From Vibrio rhodolitus (GTDB taxonomy: Bacteria; Pseudomonadota; Gammaproteobacteria; Enterobacterales; Vibrionaceae): 64,000 nucleotides of DNA. The position numbers and the translations under genes are program-made. The notes under the pieces are model-generated. The model did not search any database, was not told the origin of the DNA, and worked only from the letters and a program-made list of their open reading frames with translations. Shown one piece after another: positions 32,319-43,250 of this stretch. Positions within the stretch are counted from its first letter, which is position 1. Each line of letters opens with the position of its first letter. The stretch is taken from the NCBI RefSeq assembly GCF_003350325.1, contig NZ_QLYZ01000019.1, positions 32,457 through 96,456 on the forward strand, read 5' to 3'.

Positions 32319-32554
32319 CTTAGTCTGAATCGTCGTTGTGTCGCGTGATTACTGTGTCGATGATACTCATTTACAGTTGTAAACTGCGCGTCATCTCCTG
32401 GTACTCAAACTACACAACTTAGCTTCTAACTAAGTTAAATGTGTTGCTGTAAAGGTTGAATACTGCGCGTCGCTGCCTTGTTCCAAGCCATTACAGCTTA
32501 ACCTTAAACAATCTTAGTATTTGGTTAGCTTCAAAAAACTTATATGTTGTTTAG
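32319..32554 (+). other. Structured 3' untranslated region of secA
   Basis: About 235 nt lie between the secA stop and its terminator with no protein frame. They contain TTTACA/TGTAAA (32370-32383), AACTTAG (32416-32422) with CTAAGTT (32430-32436), and GCTGTAA (32446-32452) with TTACAGC (32491-32497). A direct repeat ACTGCGCGTC occurs at 32383-32392 and 32462-32471. It may be a degenerate extragenic repeat or a 3'-UTR-derived RNA. Confidence 0.5.
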
Positions 32555-32580
32555 AGAGTCGCTTAGGCGGCTCTTTTTTT
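32555..32580 (+). terminator. Terminator downstream of secA
   Basis: AGAGTCGC (32555-32562) pairs with GCGGCTCT (32567-32574, one G-T pair) around TTAG, then a run of T residues. Confidence 0.92.
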
Positions 32581-32664
32581 AAGTAAAATTTGGGTTTGGT
32601 CTCTCTCGTGGGTAAGTGAATAGTACGCGAGGTAGGGAGTAAACTATTTGAGGGAAAGGAAAGT

Positions 32665-33063
32665 ATGAAAAGAATTCATATCGTGGCGGCAGTGATATTT
32701 AATCAGGATAAGTCGCAGATTTTTATTACTAAACGCCCTGATGATAAGCACAAAGGAGGCTTTTGGGAGTTTCCGGGTGGCAAAGTTGAGCAAGATGAAA
32801 CAATCGAGCAGGCGATGGTGCGTGAGCTTGATGAAGAGATTGGTATTCAAGTGACAGAGCAAGCGCTATTCGAGCACTTGGAGTATGACTACCCTGATAA
32901 GTCGCTCAAGTTTGATTTTATTTTAGTCACTGATTTTACGGGTAAACCTTTTGGTCGTGAGGGGCAACAGGGCGAATGGGTGACGATCTGTGAGTTAGAA
33001 AACTACGCTTTTCCGGAAGCCAATGTGCCGATATTACAACGAGTGATCAAAGAGTTTTCATGA
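32665..33063 (+). CDS. mutT: 8-oxo-dGTP diphosphatase MutT
   Basis: MutT hydrolyses 8-oxo-dGTP and prevents A-T to C-G transversions. The 132-residue Nudix protein (E. coli: 129) has the full Nudix box from residue 37: GGKVEQDE then RELDEEIG. The N-terminus KRIHIVAAVIFNQDKSQIFI matches the family. AAAGGAAAG precedes the ATG. It follows secA, the usual position. Confidence 0.97.
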   Translation: MKRIHIVAAVIFNQDKSQIFITKRPDDKHKGGFWEFPGGKVEQDETIEQAMVRELDEEIGIQVTEQALFEHLEYDYPDKSLKFDFILVTDFTGKPFGREGQQGEWVTICELENYAFPEANVPILQRVIKEFS

Positions 33064-33128
33064 TCAATGTCGCAAAACACTAGCCAGCACAACCGTTTAT
33101 TGGTAGTTTAGATACGAAGATCTTTTAT

Positions 33129-33159
33129 ACGAGATGAGGATCTTCTCGTCTCGTTTCTT
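33129..33159 (+). terminator. Terminator after mutT
   Basis: ACGAGATGAG (33129-33138) pairs with CTCGTCTCGT (33145-33154, one wobble) around GATCTT. The tail TTTCTT is only moderately T-rich, and the hairpin lies 26 bp before dapB. Confidence 0.65.
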
Positions 33160-33161
33160 AA

Positions 33162-33989
<828 letters not shown>

Positions 33990-34047
33990 TCATCAAAGTG
34001 CACATTGAATGAGTCTGTAAACTCAATCCTCTAATTTAAATAATTAT

Positions 34048-34074
34048 GCGTCAGCCAAGGCTGGCGCTTTCTTT
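34048..34074 (+). terminator. Terminator after dapB
   Basis: GCGTCAGCC (34048-34056) pairs with GGCTGGCGC (34059-34067, one wobble), followed by TTTCTTT. Confidence 0.85.
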
Positions 34075-34516
34075 ATCCGTCCTATATTGCCCTCTCCACA
34101 TTACTGGGTGAAACCACCCCAAACCTCTATCTTTAATGTGTTATTTACTGGTGTTTGTCATGCTATTTGCTTGAAAGTGGATTAAACTACAGTTATCTAG
34201 CTTGCTTAACGTTTGCTAAACTGGATTTAATTTCCTAGTCACTTTTTAATGGTGTTTTTTCGTTCTTTTGAAAAATGTCGCCATAATCACACGACTAATG
34301 TCAGTTAAAGTTATTATTTTAGCTGCTTTGGCTTTTTTTCTTGTGAATCTTTCAAAAAATGCATTTTATTTTATTATGAATGTTGACACCGCTCACTAGC
34401 CTCTTTAGAATTACGCCAATTTGTCTGTAACACCAAAAAACGCGTTTTTATTGCGAAATGGAAGGCAAAGTTGCAAATTAATTTATTATTTATGCATTTT
34501 TATTCTGGAGGTTGTC
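34075..34516 (+). promoter_or_regulatory. carAB control region with promoter at 34383-34411
   Basis: No protein gene lies between dapB and carA. A very good sigma-70 promoter, TTGACA (34383-34388), 17 bp, TAGAAT (34406-34411), gives a leader of about 100 nt. The surrounding DNA is markedly A/T-rich (34240-34385), as in regions bound by IHF or ArgR in E. coli carAB. Weak ARG-box-like runs (TGCATTTTTATTCT at 34493-34506) sit near the start codon; this part is a guess. Confidence 0.7.
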
Positions 34517-35656
34517 TTGAGTAAATTAGCACTGTTAGTCCTGGAAGATGGGACAGTGTTCCGCGGAGTGTCCATTGGTTCGGATGGTATTTCCGTTGGT
34601 GAAGTCGTTTTTAATACCTCGATGACGGGGTACCAAGAAATCCTCACTGATCCTTCCTATTCCCAGCAAATTGTTACACTAACTTATCCTCACATTGGCA
34701 ATACCGGAACCAATTCCGAAGACGAAGAATCCTCTTCAATCCACGCTCAAGGCCTTGTGATCCGCGATCTTCCTCTTATCGCTTCTAATTTCCGTAACGA
34801 ACAATCTCTTTCTGATTACCTCAAATCGCAAAACATTGTCGGCATCGCAGACATTGATACTCGTAAGCTCACTCGTATTCTTCGTGAAAAAGGCGCCCAA
34901 AATGGTTGTATCGTCGCAGGTAACAACCTAGACGAAGCATTGGCACTAGCAAAAGCGAAAGAATTCCCTGGCTTAAAAGGTATGGACCTTGCGAAAGAAG
35001 TTACAACAAAAGAAGCGTATCAATGGAAACAAGGTTCGTGGACGCTCACGGGTGGTCTTCCAGAAGCGCAAGATGACAGCGAACTGCCATACCACGTTGT
35101 TGCTTATGACTTCGGTGCCAAGCGCAATATCCTACGAATGTTGGTTGACCGCGGCTGCCGCCTAACAGTGGTTCCTGCTGAAACATCAGCAGAGGAAGTG
35201 TTAGCACTGAATCCAGATGGCGTATTCCTATCAAATGGCCCTGGCGACCCAGCACCATGTACTTACGCGATTGAAGCGACCAAAGTATTCCTAGACAAAG
35301 GTCTGCCAATTTTCGGTATCTGTCTTGGTCACCAAATTCTGGCGCTAGCGTCAGGTGCACAAACGGTGAAAATGAAGTTTGGTCACCACGGTGCTAACCA
35401 CCCAGTAAAAGACCTAGATCGTAACGTCGTAATGATTACTTCGCAAAACCACGGTTTTGCCGCTGACGAAGCAACACTACCAGACAATCTACGTGCTACT
35501 CACGTATCGCTATTTGATGGCTCACTACAAGGTATCCACCGTACTGATAAACCAGCATTTAGCTTCCAAGGTCACCCAGAAGCGAGCCCAGGTCCTCATG
35601 ACGCAGCACCGCTATTCGACCACTTTATCGAACTAATTAAAAAACACAGCGCTTAA
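34517..35656 (+). CDS. carA: Carbamoyl-phosphate synthase small subunit
   Basis: CarA is the glutaminase subunit that supplies ammonia to CarB for arginine and pyrimidine synthesis. The 379-residue protein has the CarA N-terminal domain and a class I glutamine amidotransferase domain with nucleophile GICLGHQ and [12 protein letters not shown] carrying the His and Glu. The start is TTG at 34517 after CTGGAGG, 5 bp away; E. coli carA also begins with UUG. An upstream in-frame ATG at 34421 adds 32 residues with no family similarity. Confidence 0.97.
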   Translation: MSKLALLVLEDGTVFRGVSIGSDGISVGEVVFNTSMTGYQEILTDPSYSQQIVTLTYPHIGNTGTNSEDEESSSIHAQGLVIRDLPLIASNFRNEQSLSDYLKSQNIVGIADIDTRKLTRILREKGAQNGCIVAGNNLDEALALAKAKEFPGLKGMDLAKEVTTKEAYQWKQGSWTLTGGLPEAQDDSELPYHVVAYDFGAKRNILRMLVDRGCRLTVVPAETSAEEVLALNPDGVFLSNGPGDPAPCTYAIEATKVFLDKGLPIFGICLGHQILALASGAQTVKMKFGHHGANHPVKDLDRNVVMITSQNHGFAADEATLPDNLRATHVSLFDGSLQGIHRTDKPAFSFQGHPEASPGPHDAAPLFDHFIELIKKHSA

Positions 35657-35672
35657 TTCGGAGTAGTAGATA

Positions 35673-38600
35673 ATGCCAAAACGTACTGACATTCAAAGTA
35701 TTCTTATTCTTGGTGCTGGTCCGATTGTTATCGGTCAGGCATGTGAGTTTGACTACTCTGGCGCACAAGCATGTAAAGCACTGCGTGAAGAAGGTTACCG
35801 AGTAATCCTAGTGAACTCGAACCCTGCAACGATCATGACTGACCCAGATATGGCTGATGCAACTTACATCGAGCCTATTCAATGGGAAGTGGTACGTAAG
35901 ATCATCGAGAAAGAGCGTCCAGATGCAGTACTACCAACCATGGGTGGTCAAACGGCTCTAAACTGTGCACTTGAACTTGAGCGTCAAGGCGTACTTGCCG
36001 AGTTCGGTGTAGAGATGATCGGTGCAACTGCGGATGCTATCGATAAAGCAGAAGACCGTTCTCGCTTTGATAAAGCGATGAAGTCGATTGGTCTTGAGTG
36101 TCCGCGTGCCGATACTGCAAAAACCATGGAAGAAGCATACAAAGTGCTCGATATGGTTGGCTTCCCATGTATCATCCGCCCTTCATTTACTATGGGTGGT
36201 ACGGGTGGCGGTATCGCTTACAACAAAGAAGAATTTGAAGAGATCTGTCGCCGTGGTTTGGACTTATCACCAACTAACGAGCTACTGATTGATGAATCTT
36301 TGATCGGTTGGAAAGAGTACGAGATGGAAGTGGTTCGCGACAAAGCGGATAACTGTATCATCGTATGTTCAATCGAGAACTTCGACCCAATGGGTATCCA
36401 CACTGGTGACTCAATCACAGTGGCACCAGCACAGACTCTAACTGATAAAGAATACCAGCTAATGCGTAACGCATCGCTAGCGGTACTACGTGAAATCGGT
36501 GTAGAAACTGGTGGTTCAAACGTACAGTTTGGTATTAACCCGAAAGATGGCCGTATGGTTATCATCGAGATGAACCCACGTGTATCTCGTTCATCTGCAT
36601 TGGCATCAAAAGCAACAGGTTTCCCAATCGCGAAAATCGCGGCGAAATTGGCAGTTGGCTTTACGCTAGATGAGCTGCAAAACGACATCACTGGCGGCAC
36701 GACACCAGCGTCATTTGAACCAACTATCGACTACGTTGTGACTAAGATTCCTCGCTTTAACTTCGAGAAATTTGCAGGCGCAAACGACCGTCTAACCACA
36801 CAGATGAAGTCGGTTGGTGAGGTAATGGCGATTGGTCGTAACCAACAAGAGTCACTACAAAAAGCCCTGCGTGGCTTAGAAGTAGGTGCTAATGGTTTCG
36901 ACGAAATGGTTGACCTAGATTCTCCAGATGCACTAACCAAAATCCGTCACGAGCTGAAAGAAGCAGGTGCAGAGCGCATTTGGTACATCGCCGATGCATT
37001 CCGTGCGGGCATGTCAGTGGACGGCGTATTTAACCTGACTAACATTGACCGCTGGTTCCTAGTGCAAATTGAAGAGCTAGTGAAACTGGAAGAGCAAGTG
37101 AAAGCGGGCGGTTTTGCTGGTCTAACTGAAGCAGTTCTGCGTCAGATGAAACGCAAAGGCTTTGCTGATGCGCGTCTATCGAAACTGCTTGGTGTCTCTG
37201 AAAGCGAAATTCGTCGCTTGCGTGACCAATTCAATATCCACCCAGTGTACAAGCGCGTGGATACTTGTGCGGCTGAGTTCTCATCGGATACGGCTTACAT
37301 GTACTCATCTTACGATGAAGAGTGTGAAGCAAACCCAACAGACAAAGACAAGATCATGGTATTGGGCGGTGGTCCAAACCGTATCGGTCAAGGTATCGAG
37401 TTTGACTACTGCTGTGTACACGCGTCACTAGCACTGCGTGAAGATGGTTACGAAACCATTATGGTTAACTGTAACCCAGAGACAGTATCAACTGACTACG
37501 ACACGTCAGATCGTCTATACTTCGAACCAGTAACACTAGAAGATGTACTTTCAATCGTACGTGTTGAGAAGCCAAAAGGCGTGATCGTTCAGTACGGTGG
37601 TCAAACACCACTGAAACTGGCTCGTGCACTAGAAGCAGCGGGCGTACCAATCATTGGTACCAGCCCAGATGCAATCGACCGTGCAGAAGACCGTGAGCGT
37701 TTCCAAGCAGCAGTAGAGCGTCTAGGTCTACTACAACCGGAAAACGCAACAGTAACGACGATGGAACAAGCCGTTGAGAAATCGAAAGAAATTGGTTTCC
37801 CACTGGTGGTGCGTCCTTCATACGTACTGGGTGGTCGTGCGATGGAAATCGTCTACGACGAAGCGGATCTACGTCGCTACTTCAACGAAGCGGTAAGCGT
37901 ATCGAACGAATCGCCAGTTCTACTAGACCGTTTCCTAGATGACGCAACTGAAGTCGATATCGACGCTATCTGTGACGGTGAGCGCGTTGTGATTGGCGGT
38001 ATCATGGAGCATATTGAGCAGGCGGGTGTTCACTCAGGTGACTCAGCATGTTCGCTACCAGCCTACACGCTAAGCCAAGAAATCCAAGACAAGATGCGTG
38101 AGCAAGTTGAGAAGCTAGCATTTGAATTGGGTGTACGTGGTCTAATGAACACGCAGTTCGCAGTCAAAGACAACGAAGTTTACCTAATCGAAGTTAACCC
38201 TCGTGCTGCACGTACGGTTCCATTCGTATCAAAAGCAACCGGCGCACCACTAGCGAAAATCGCTGCACGTGTTATGGCGGGTCAATCTCTTGAGTCTCAA
38301 GGCTTTACCAAAGAGATTATTCCACCTTACTACTCAGTGAAAGAAGTGGTACTACCGTTCAACAAGTTCCCTGGCGTTGACCCACTATTGGGCCCTGAAA
38401 TGCGCTCTACAGGTGAAGTTATGGGTGTTGGTGCAACGTTTGCTGAAGCTTACGCGAAAGCAGAACTAGGTTGTGGCAGCGTTTACCCTGAAGGTGGTCG
38501 TGCACTGCTGTCAGTTCGTGAAGAAGACAAGCAACGCGTCGTTGACCTAGCCTCTAAGCTAGTTAAGTTGGGTTACCAACTTGATGCGACTCACGGTACA

Positions 38601-38903
38601 GCGGTTATTCTTGGCGAAGCGGGCATTAACCCTCGTCTAGTGAACAAGGTACATGAAGGTCGTCCACACATTCTTGACCGCATCAAGAACAATGAGTACA
38701 CCTACATCGTTAACACGGCAGCAGGTCGCCAAGCGATTGAAGACTCTAAAGTACTACGTCGCGGAGCACTAGCAGAGAAGGTGAACTACACCACGACGCT
38801 AAACGCAGCGTTTGCAACTTGTATGGCACACACTGCGGATGCGAAGAGCTCAGTAACATCAGTACAAGAGCTACACGCGAAAGTGAAAGCTAGCCTAGCT
38901 TAA
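35673..38903 (+). CDS. carB: Carbamoyl-phosphate synthase large subunit
   Basis: CarB makes carbamoyl phosphate from bicarbonate, ammonia and two ATP. The 1076-residue protein (E. coli 1073) is an internal duplication of two ATP-grasp halves: the first begins [20 protein letters not shown] (about 11-30), the second [20 protein letters not shown] (about 560-580). Each has the substrate motif [18 protein letters not shown] or [18 protein letters not shown]. The C-terminal 130 residues form the allosteric domain. It is 16 bp from carA. Confidence 0.99.
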   Translation: MPKRTDIQSILILGAGPIVIGQACEFDYSGAQACKALREEGYRVILVNSNPATIMTDPDMADATYIEPIQWEVVRKIIEKERPDAVLPTMGGQTALNCALELERQGVLAEFGVEMIGATADAIDKAEDRSRFDKAMKSIGLECPRADTAKTMEEAYKVLDMVGFPCIIRPSFTMGGTGGGIAYNKEEFEEICRRGLDLSPTNELLIDESLIGWKEYEMEVVRDKADNCIIVCSIENFDPMGIHTGDSITVAPAQTLTDKEYQLMRNASLAVLREIGVETGGSNVQFGINPKDGRMVIIEMNPRVSRSSALASKATGFPIAKIAAKLAVGFTLDELQNDITGGTTPASFEPTIDYVVTKIPRFNFEKFAGANDRLTTQMKSVGEVMAIGRNQQESLQKALRGLEVGANGFDEMVDLDSPDALTKIRHELKEAGAERIWYIADAFRAGMSVDGVFNLTNIDRWFLVQIEELVKLEEQVKAGGFAGLTEAVLRQMKRKGFADARLSKLLGVSESEIRRLRDQFNIHPVYKRVDTCAAEFSSDTAYMYSSYDEECEANPTDKDKIMVLGGGPNRIGQGIEFDYCCVHASLALREDGYETIMVNCNPETVSTDYDTSDRLYFEPVTLEDVLSIVRVEKPKGVIVQYGGQTPLKLARALEAAGVPIIGTSPDAIDRAEDRERFQAAVERLGLLQPENATVTTMEQAVEKSKEIGFPLVVRPSYVLGGRAMEIVYDEADLRRYFNEAVSVSNESPVLLDRFLDDATEVDIDAICDGERVVIGGIMEHIEQAGVHSGDSACSLPAYTLSQEIQDKMREQVEKLAFELGVRGLMNTQFAVKDNEVYLIEVNPRAARTVPFVSKATGAPLAKIAARVMAGQSLESQGFTKEIIPPYYSVKEVVLPFNKFPGVDPLLGPEMRSTGEVMGVGATFAEAYAKAELGCGSVYPEGGRALLSVREEDKQRVVDLASKLVKLGYQLDATHGTAVILGEAGINPRLVNKVHEGRPHILDRIKNNEYTYIVNTAAGRQAIEDSKVLRRGALAEKVNYTTTLNAAFATCMAHTADAKSSVTSVQELHAKVKASLA

Positions 38904-38922
38904 CTGGCAAATAGTTAGTAAC

Positions 38923-38951
38923 AGCCCACTCAATTGAGTGGGCTTTTTTTT
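38923..38951 (+). terminator. Terminator after carB
   Basis: A perfect 22-bp palindrome, AGCCCACTCA-AT-TGAGTGGGCT (38923-38944), is followed by seven more T residues. Confidence 0.95.
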
Positions 38952-39075
38952 GTCTCAATATTAGTGCTTTTTATTGTTGAAAATTAGGAATAGGTAGTAA
39001 TCGAATCTTTCGCTAACTCAATAGAGCAAGAGGTGGTAATGTTAGCGTTATACCTACTTAGTTACTGAATAATAG

Positions 39076-39855
39076 ATGGAAATTACATTCGAGATTCTTG
39101 CGCTGCTAGCACTCGTTGCCACTGCGGCAGGGTTTATTGATGCCATGGCTGGTGGCGGTGGCTTATTGACTTTACCCGCGTTACTGGCAGCAGGCGTGCC
39201 TCCTACTCAAGCGCTCGCCACCAATAAACTGCAAAGCTCATTTGGTAGCTTTTCTGCCAGCTGGTACTTCGTGCGCAATGGCATTGTTAATCTAAAAGAG
39301 ATGCGCCTGGCAATTGCTTGCACCTTTATTGGTTCAGCGATTGGCGCTGAAGCGGTGCAATATATAGATGCAGGCGTGCTTACTAGTCTTATTCCTTTGC
39401 TGCTGATTGCGATTTCTCTCTACTTCTTACTCGCCCCAACCACTAAACCTGAACAGGGAGAGAGTAAGTTACCAGAAGCCGCATTTGCACTCTGTGTCGG
39501 TGGTGGTGTAGGTTTTTATGACGGCTTTTTTGGTCCAGGTACTGGGTCTATCTTTACCGTCTGTTTTGTCGCGATTGCGCAGTTTTCGCTGGTGGAGGCA
39601 ACCGCACGTACCAAAGTCTTGAACTTCACCTCTAATATAGCCGCGCTGCTGTTCTTTATTTTAGCGGGCTTGCCAATTTGGGAGTTGGGGTTAGTGATGG
39701 CGGTTGGTGGTTTTATTGGCGCGCAACTTGGTGCGCGCGTTGTGGTGACCAAAGGTCAGCGCTGGATAAGACCGCTCGTGATCACGATGTCGATGCTAAT
39801 GGCAACGAAATTACTTTGGGAACAGCATCAACAATGGTTGCTATCAATTTTCTGA
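39076..39855 (+). CDS. TSUP family membrane transporter (TauE/SafE, YfcA-like)
   Basis: The 259-residue protein has about eight membrane helices in two homologous halves. The first half carries AGFIDAMAGGGGLLTLPALLAAG (about residues 18-40, read in two parts) with ATNKLQSSFGSFSA; the second GGGVGFYDGFFGPGTGS with KVLNFTSNIAAL. These motifs define the TSUP (DUF81) family and are close to E. coli YfcA. The substrate is unknown; relatives export sulfite, sulfoacetate or similar anions. Its 3' end overlaps the convergent LysR gene by 74 bp. Confidence 0.9.
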   Translation: MEITFEILALLALVATAAGFIDAMAGGGGLLTLPALLAAGVPPTQALATNKLQSSFGSFSASWYFVRNGIVNLKEMRLAIACTFIGSAIGAEAVQYIDAGVLTSLIPLLLIAISLYFLLAPTTKPEQGESKLPEAAFALCVGGGVGFYDGFFGPGTGSIFTVCFVAIAQFSLVEATARTKVLNFTSNIAALLFFILAGLPIWELGLVMAVGGFIGAQLGARVVVTKGQRWIRPLVITMSMLMATKLLWEQHQQWLLSIF

Positions 39856-40657
39856 TACGTTGATTGCGATAGGTGGCAGGGCGCAGGCAGATATTGATTG
39901 GTCGAGACAGTGACTGCAGTTGGTTAAAGTGATGGCAGTGCTGCGCGTCAATCTGCAACGTATTGATCACCGAGAGTGGCACCAATGCTGGCGCGATACC
40001 GGAGAGTGCCAGTTGAGCTGCTGCAGCGTAAGAGTCCATCTGCATGATAGGCTTAATGTTGAGCTGAGTTAAGATGCCGTATTGGTAAGTATTGGCAGGG
40101 TTACTCAAATCGTTGGTGATGATGGTTTGTGGTAATTCAGCCAACGGTTGTTTGGAGACGATATAAAACGGTTCATCAAAGAGGGCAAAGGTCATCAACT
40201 GGTGTTGAGAGGGCAGGTAGCCAGCACAGATACCAAGATGGGCTTTGCCGGATTGGACATGTTCGATAATGCGCGGAGTATGGTTGGTCGTCAGGGTCAA
40301 ATAGGGATCTTGTGCAAAGTAGCCACCGAGAATTGGCGAAAGAAAGCCCGCCACTAACGTTTCCGAGCAATCAAGCCGAATTTGGCTATGTTCCACCATG
40401 TTTTGCTGTTCGTAGATCAGCCCTCTTAACTCATTGAAGGTCGGACCGATGTTGTCGATCAGCGTTAACGCTTCATTGGTGAGCTGGACATTCCTACCAT
40501 CCGGTACAATCAGCTTTTTACCCAGTTTCTTCTCTAAATTGGAAATGCGTTTACTCACTGCCGATTGACTAATATAGAGCAGGCTACCTGTGCGACTCAT
40601 GGTTTTCGCTTTGCTCAGTGTGATCAGCGTTTCAATACCTTCTAGCAACATATCCAT
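39782..40657 (-). CDS. LysR-family transcriptional regulator
   Basis: The 291-residue protein has the LysR N-terminal winged helix-turn-helix (about 3-62, SQSAVSKRISNLEKKLGKKL) and a substrate-binding domain (about 90-285). Its effector and targets are not visible. It is convergent with the TSUP gene, and the 3' ends overlap by 74 bp, so the two are not an operon. Two nearby ATG codons (residues 1 and 3) are possible starts. Confidence 0.92.
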   Translation of the reverse strand: MDMLLEGIETLITLSKAKTMSRTGSLLYISQSAVSKRISNLEKKLGKKLIVPDGRNVQLTNEALTLIDNIGPTFNELRGLIYEQQNMVEHSQIRLDCSETLVAGFLSPILGGYFAQDPYLTLTTNHTPRIIEHVQSGKAHLGICAGYLPSQHQLMTFALFDEPFYIVSKQPLAELPQTIITNDLSNPANTYQYGILTQLNIKPIMQMDSYAAAAQLALSGIAPALVPLSVINTLQIDAQHCHHFNQLQSLSRPINICLRPATYRNQRIRKLIATIVDAVPKVISLPLASTS

Positions 40658-40711
40658 TAATGACCAAGTGGAATGAGTGTTTCAATCTACCGCATTTACT
40701 TGTCGCTTGCA

Positions 40712-40741
40712 TAGAAAAACGGCACTCAAGATGAGTGCCGT
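40712..40741 (-). terminator. Terminator of gbpA
   Basis: ACGGCACTCA (40719-40728) pairs perfectly with TGAGTGCCGT (40732-40741) around AGA. On the minus strand it is followed by TTTTCTAT. Confidence 0.88.
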
Positions 40742-40799
40742 AATCGTGTGATTTATCGATCTGCGATGGAAGCAGAACGACAACAAATGCTGCCTAGCA

Positions 40800-42260
40800 T
40801 TAGTTCACTTTGTCCCAAGCCATTGTCCAGTGAGAACCGGTCGCTGGTGTGTAGTGAGTGGCGTTTTCTGTCCATTGTGAGCAGTAACCCGAGTATGGGA
40901 ATGGCTTACATTGGTAGATCTGACCATCGCTTGCCAATACTTTTGTGCCTGCGGTGTAGCTCTTCACATTTTCAGGGAAGATAAAATCGTAGTCGCCTGC
41001 TGGAGGAGGTGTTGGCGCGTTAACCAAGTGGAAATCGTAGTTCACTTGATCAACAAGGTTACCTGCCTGATCTTTAATGCGGCTGACTAAAATGTGATGA
41101 CCTGGCTCTGCTTTCGACAATGTCAGTGAAACTGGCAGATATTGACCATCGCTAAGTTGACCAGTCCAGCTCGCTAGTGCCGCACGACCATGGTTGTAAA
41201 CGGTAAGCTCTACGTCAATGTCGCCTTCAGCGGCTAAAGTGAGATCAAGCTCTGTAGCTTGTTCTGTAATGGTGTACTCAGACTCAAGACCTTCAATGGT
41301 CAAAGCGTACTCTGGTTCTGGCGTTTCAATCTGGTAGCCAATTTCAACACGCTCCAAACCGCTACCCGTTTGCAGGTAAACTGGGTTGCTGCCGTATGCT
41401 GGGGTAAATTTATCTTCGCGGTATTGACCAGCTTTGATCGCCGTTTGCTCTTGGTTGATCTTGGTCGCTAGCGCATGTGACCAGTTTTTCGCTTGAGTTA
41501 GGCTTTGCTCGCTGATGGTGAGCTCAGTGCGATAAGCGACATTTTCACCGCTCTTATCGAATACGCGCGTAAATACCTTATCGCCGAGGTTAAGATCCAT
41601 GGTTGGGTTGATTTGACCTGCTTGGTTCCACTCAGGCACAACTGGACCTTGACCATCAAATTTAACGTCAATCACGTTGTAAAAAGCCGCCGCTGTATCG
41701 CCCACATCCCATACGGCTAAGATCACATGGTAACCTTCGCGCTGAGGTACATTACATTCGTGGCTAACTTGTTTTGGTGGCTGCACCATGTTGCCTTCAA
41801 TCACACAGAATGGATTGAGATCAAAAGAGTCGCGGGACAGAACTTGGTTTGAGTTCCAGTCTGTTTTAGTGATGTAGTATTTCCAATCACGAGTGACGTG
41901 GTTCGCAGTAAACGTCCACTCAAAGCTTTGCAGACCTGCAGTAATTGGGCGTTTTACCCAGCGATCGGCTGTCTGTTCATCAAGTGCTGTTGCCAGTGCG
42001 GATTGTGCGCTAGCAATTTTGCCATCTGCTGGACCTACTTCAGGGAAACCTTCAGGACCTTCAACACTTTGTGGTTCGTATTGAATCGCACCACAGTTGG
42101 TGTTTTTTTCATTAGTGTCAGCGGTTGGGTATTTACACAGTGCTGCGCGGCTGCCAGCTATACCACCGTCGAATTCAGAAACGTAGCCGTGAGCTGCTAC
42201 TTGACCACTTAACGCAGTTAGAGCAAGCGCTAGTAGAGTTTTATTTGGCAGTGATTTCAT
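40800..42260 (-). CDS. gbpA: N-acetylglucosamine-binding protein GbpA (AA10 LPMO)
   Basis: GbpA is a secreted chitin-binding colonisation factor with lytic polysaccharide monooxygenase activity. The 486-residue protein (V. cholerae: 485) has a signal peptide ending VAA before H24, the N-terminal copper-brace histidine (HGYVS). The AA10 domain runs to about 205 with DRWVKRP and [13 protein letters not shown], two middle domains follow (about 210-415), and a C-terminal chitin-binding module (about 425-486) has [18 protein letters not shown]. The start at 42260 follows AGGAG; the open frame continues upstream only because it runs through the riboswitch. Confidence 0.97.
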   Translation of the reverse strand: MKSLPNKTLLALALTALSGQVAAHGYVSEFDGGIAGSRAALCKYPTADTNEKNTNCGAIQYEPQSVEGPEGFPEVGPADGKIASAQSALATALDEQTADRWVKRPITAGLQSFEWTFTANHVTRDWKYYITKTDWNSNQVLSRDSFDLNPFCVIEGNMVQPPKQVSHECNVPQREGYHVILAVWDVGDTAAAFYNVIDVKFDGQGPVVPEWNQAGQINPTMDLNLGDKVFTRVFDKSGENVAYRTELTISEQSLTQAKNWSHALATKINQEQTAIKAGQYREDKFTPAYGSNPVYLQTGSGLERVEIGYQIETPEPEYALTIEGLESEYTITEQATELDLTLAAEGDIDVELTVYNHGRAALASWTGQLSDGQYLPVSLTLSKAEPGHHILVSRIKDQAGNLVDQVNYDFHLVNAPTPPPAGDYDFIFPENVKSYTAGTKVLASDGQIYQCKPFPYSGYCSQWTENATHYTPATGSHWTMAWDKVN

Positions 42261-42365
42261 CACATGCTCCTTTATAAGGTTGACTAAAAGCCCCACCTCG
42301 GCGCATGCGAAAGCTTGCCTATCAAAGAGGTTTGATAAACATCCACAGCACTTGAACATTGTTGA

Positions 42366-42452
42366 ACAAGTGGCGACCCCGCTATCATTGATGACCAGCA
42401 TCTTTAGACCGGAAGCTTTGCGTCCCATTTTTTCAAATGGTTTGCCGAAAGT
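42366..42452 (-). promoter_or_regulatory. Cyclic-di-GMP-I (GEMM) riboswitch upstream of gbpA
   Basis: On the minus strand the aptamer reads GGCAAACCATTTGAAA, then ATGGGACGCAAAGC, TTCCGGTCTAAAGA, a short P3 arm, and ATAGCGGGGTCGCC: the conserved order and tetraloop receptor of the GEMM-I class, like V. cholerae Vc1/Vc2. V. cholerae Vc1 also precedes gbpA (established). The expression platform (42261-42365) contains CACTTG/CAAGTG overlapping the aptamer 3' end and TATCAAA (42320-42326)/TTTGATA (42331-42337). I cannot see from sequence alone whether it is an on- or off-switch. Confidence 0.95.
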
Positions 42453-42706
42453 GTGATTGAGCAAAGAAATGTAGCCTAAACCTATCGGGCGCAACTATCA
42501 GTTTGAGTGGTTTGTGGAATAAAAATCCCAACTCAACAAAAGTTGACAGATAGATGTGTAACTACATGTTATTCACATGGTTTTGTTTTTTTAATTGCCA
42601 CTGTGAATGTTTTCTCATCAGTTTTAGACTGATGAGAAGAAGAAAAGCAGGCTGCGCCTGCTTTTCGAATTTAGTGTCTAATTTTAGTGCCGAGTGGCAA
42701 TAGAAA

Positions 42707-43084
42707 TTATAGAGACTCAGTAAAAGTACGAGCGATAACGTCGCGTTGTTGCTCTGGAGTTAGAGAGTTAAAACGCACAGCGTAGCCAGATACACGGATA
42801 GTTAGCTGTGGGTAGTTCTCTGGGTGAGCAACTGCGTCTTCTAGAGTTTCACGACGTAGTACGTTTACGTTTAGGTGTTGACCACCTTCGATCTTTGGTG
42901 CAGCTTCGATTGCAACTTCACGGCTCTCGTACTCACCTAGGTCGCTGATAGCAACAACTTGGTCAGCTTCGTAGCCAGCAGCTGCTGCAACACAACGTGC
43001 TTCGTTCTTTTCGCTATCTAGTAGCCAGATAGAGTTTAGTAGATCGTCGTTAGCTGCTTTTGTAATTTGAATACCTTGAATCAT
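42707..43084 (-). CDS. grcA: Autonomous glycyl radical cofactor GrcA
   Basis: GrcA (YfiD) is a spare glycyl-radical domain that restores pyruvate formate-lyase after oxygen damage. The 125-residue product is very close to E. coli GrcA, including the radical site motif RVSGYAVRF and the C-terminal [17 protein letters not shown]. The start is ATG at 43084 after AGGAG; a GTG one codon upstream is possible but further into the ribosome binding site. FNR-type sites upstream fit anaerobic induction. Confidence 0.98.
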   Translation of the reverse strand: MIQGIQITKAANDDLLNSIWLLDSEKNEARCVAAAAGYEADQVVAISDLGEYESREVAIEAAPKIEGGQHLNVNVLRRETLEDAVAHPENYPQLTIRVSGYAVRFNSLTPEQQRDVIARTFTESL

Positions 43085-43153
43085 CACTCTCTCCTATTCC
43101 ACAATGTTGTGGCTTTTAATGGTGTTAATTTTCAATTATTTGTTGAGCTAAGT

Positions 43154-43197
43154 ATTATATAGCGAATATCCATTATATTAATATTGATTTAGGTCAA
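43154..43197 (-). promoter_or_regulatory. grcA promoter with FNR-type site near -41.5
   Basis: On the minus strand, a perfect -10 TATAAT lies at 43159-43154. An FNR-like palindrome TTGATTTAGGTCAA (43184-43197; 9 of 10 consensus bases) is centred about 41-44 bp upstream of the likely transcription start, the spacing of class II activation by FNR. The E. coli homologue is FNR-activated (established). Confidence 0.75.
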
Positions 43198-43236
43198 GTT
43201 ACAACTAAAAACCTTAATTTTTTGAAGGTGATTTTA

Positions 43237-43250
43237 TTGAGTTAAATCAA
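43237..43250. promoter_or_regulatory. Second FNR-type site between grcA and nfo
   Basis: TTGAGTTAAATCAA matches TTGAT-N4-ATCAA at 9 of 10 positions. It lies 53 bp further from grcA than the first site. It might assist grcA or act on the divergent nfo gene. Confidence 0.6.

Noticed and set aside
36218..36700. 160-codon frame antisense to carB (and others antisense to ftsZ, secA, murE)
   Set aside because: These mirror strongly biased codon use of the true gene and have no ribosome binding site or domain.
42261..42494. N-terminal extension of GbpA by 78 residues
   Set aside because: The extension reads through the riboswitch and would bury the signal peptide; the family start with AGGAG is at 42260.
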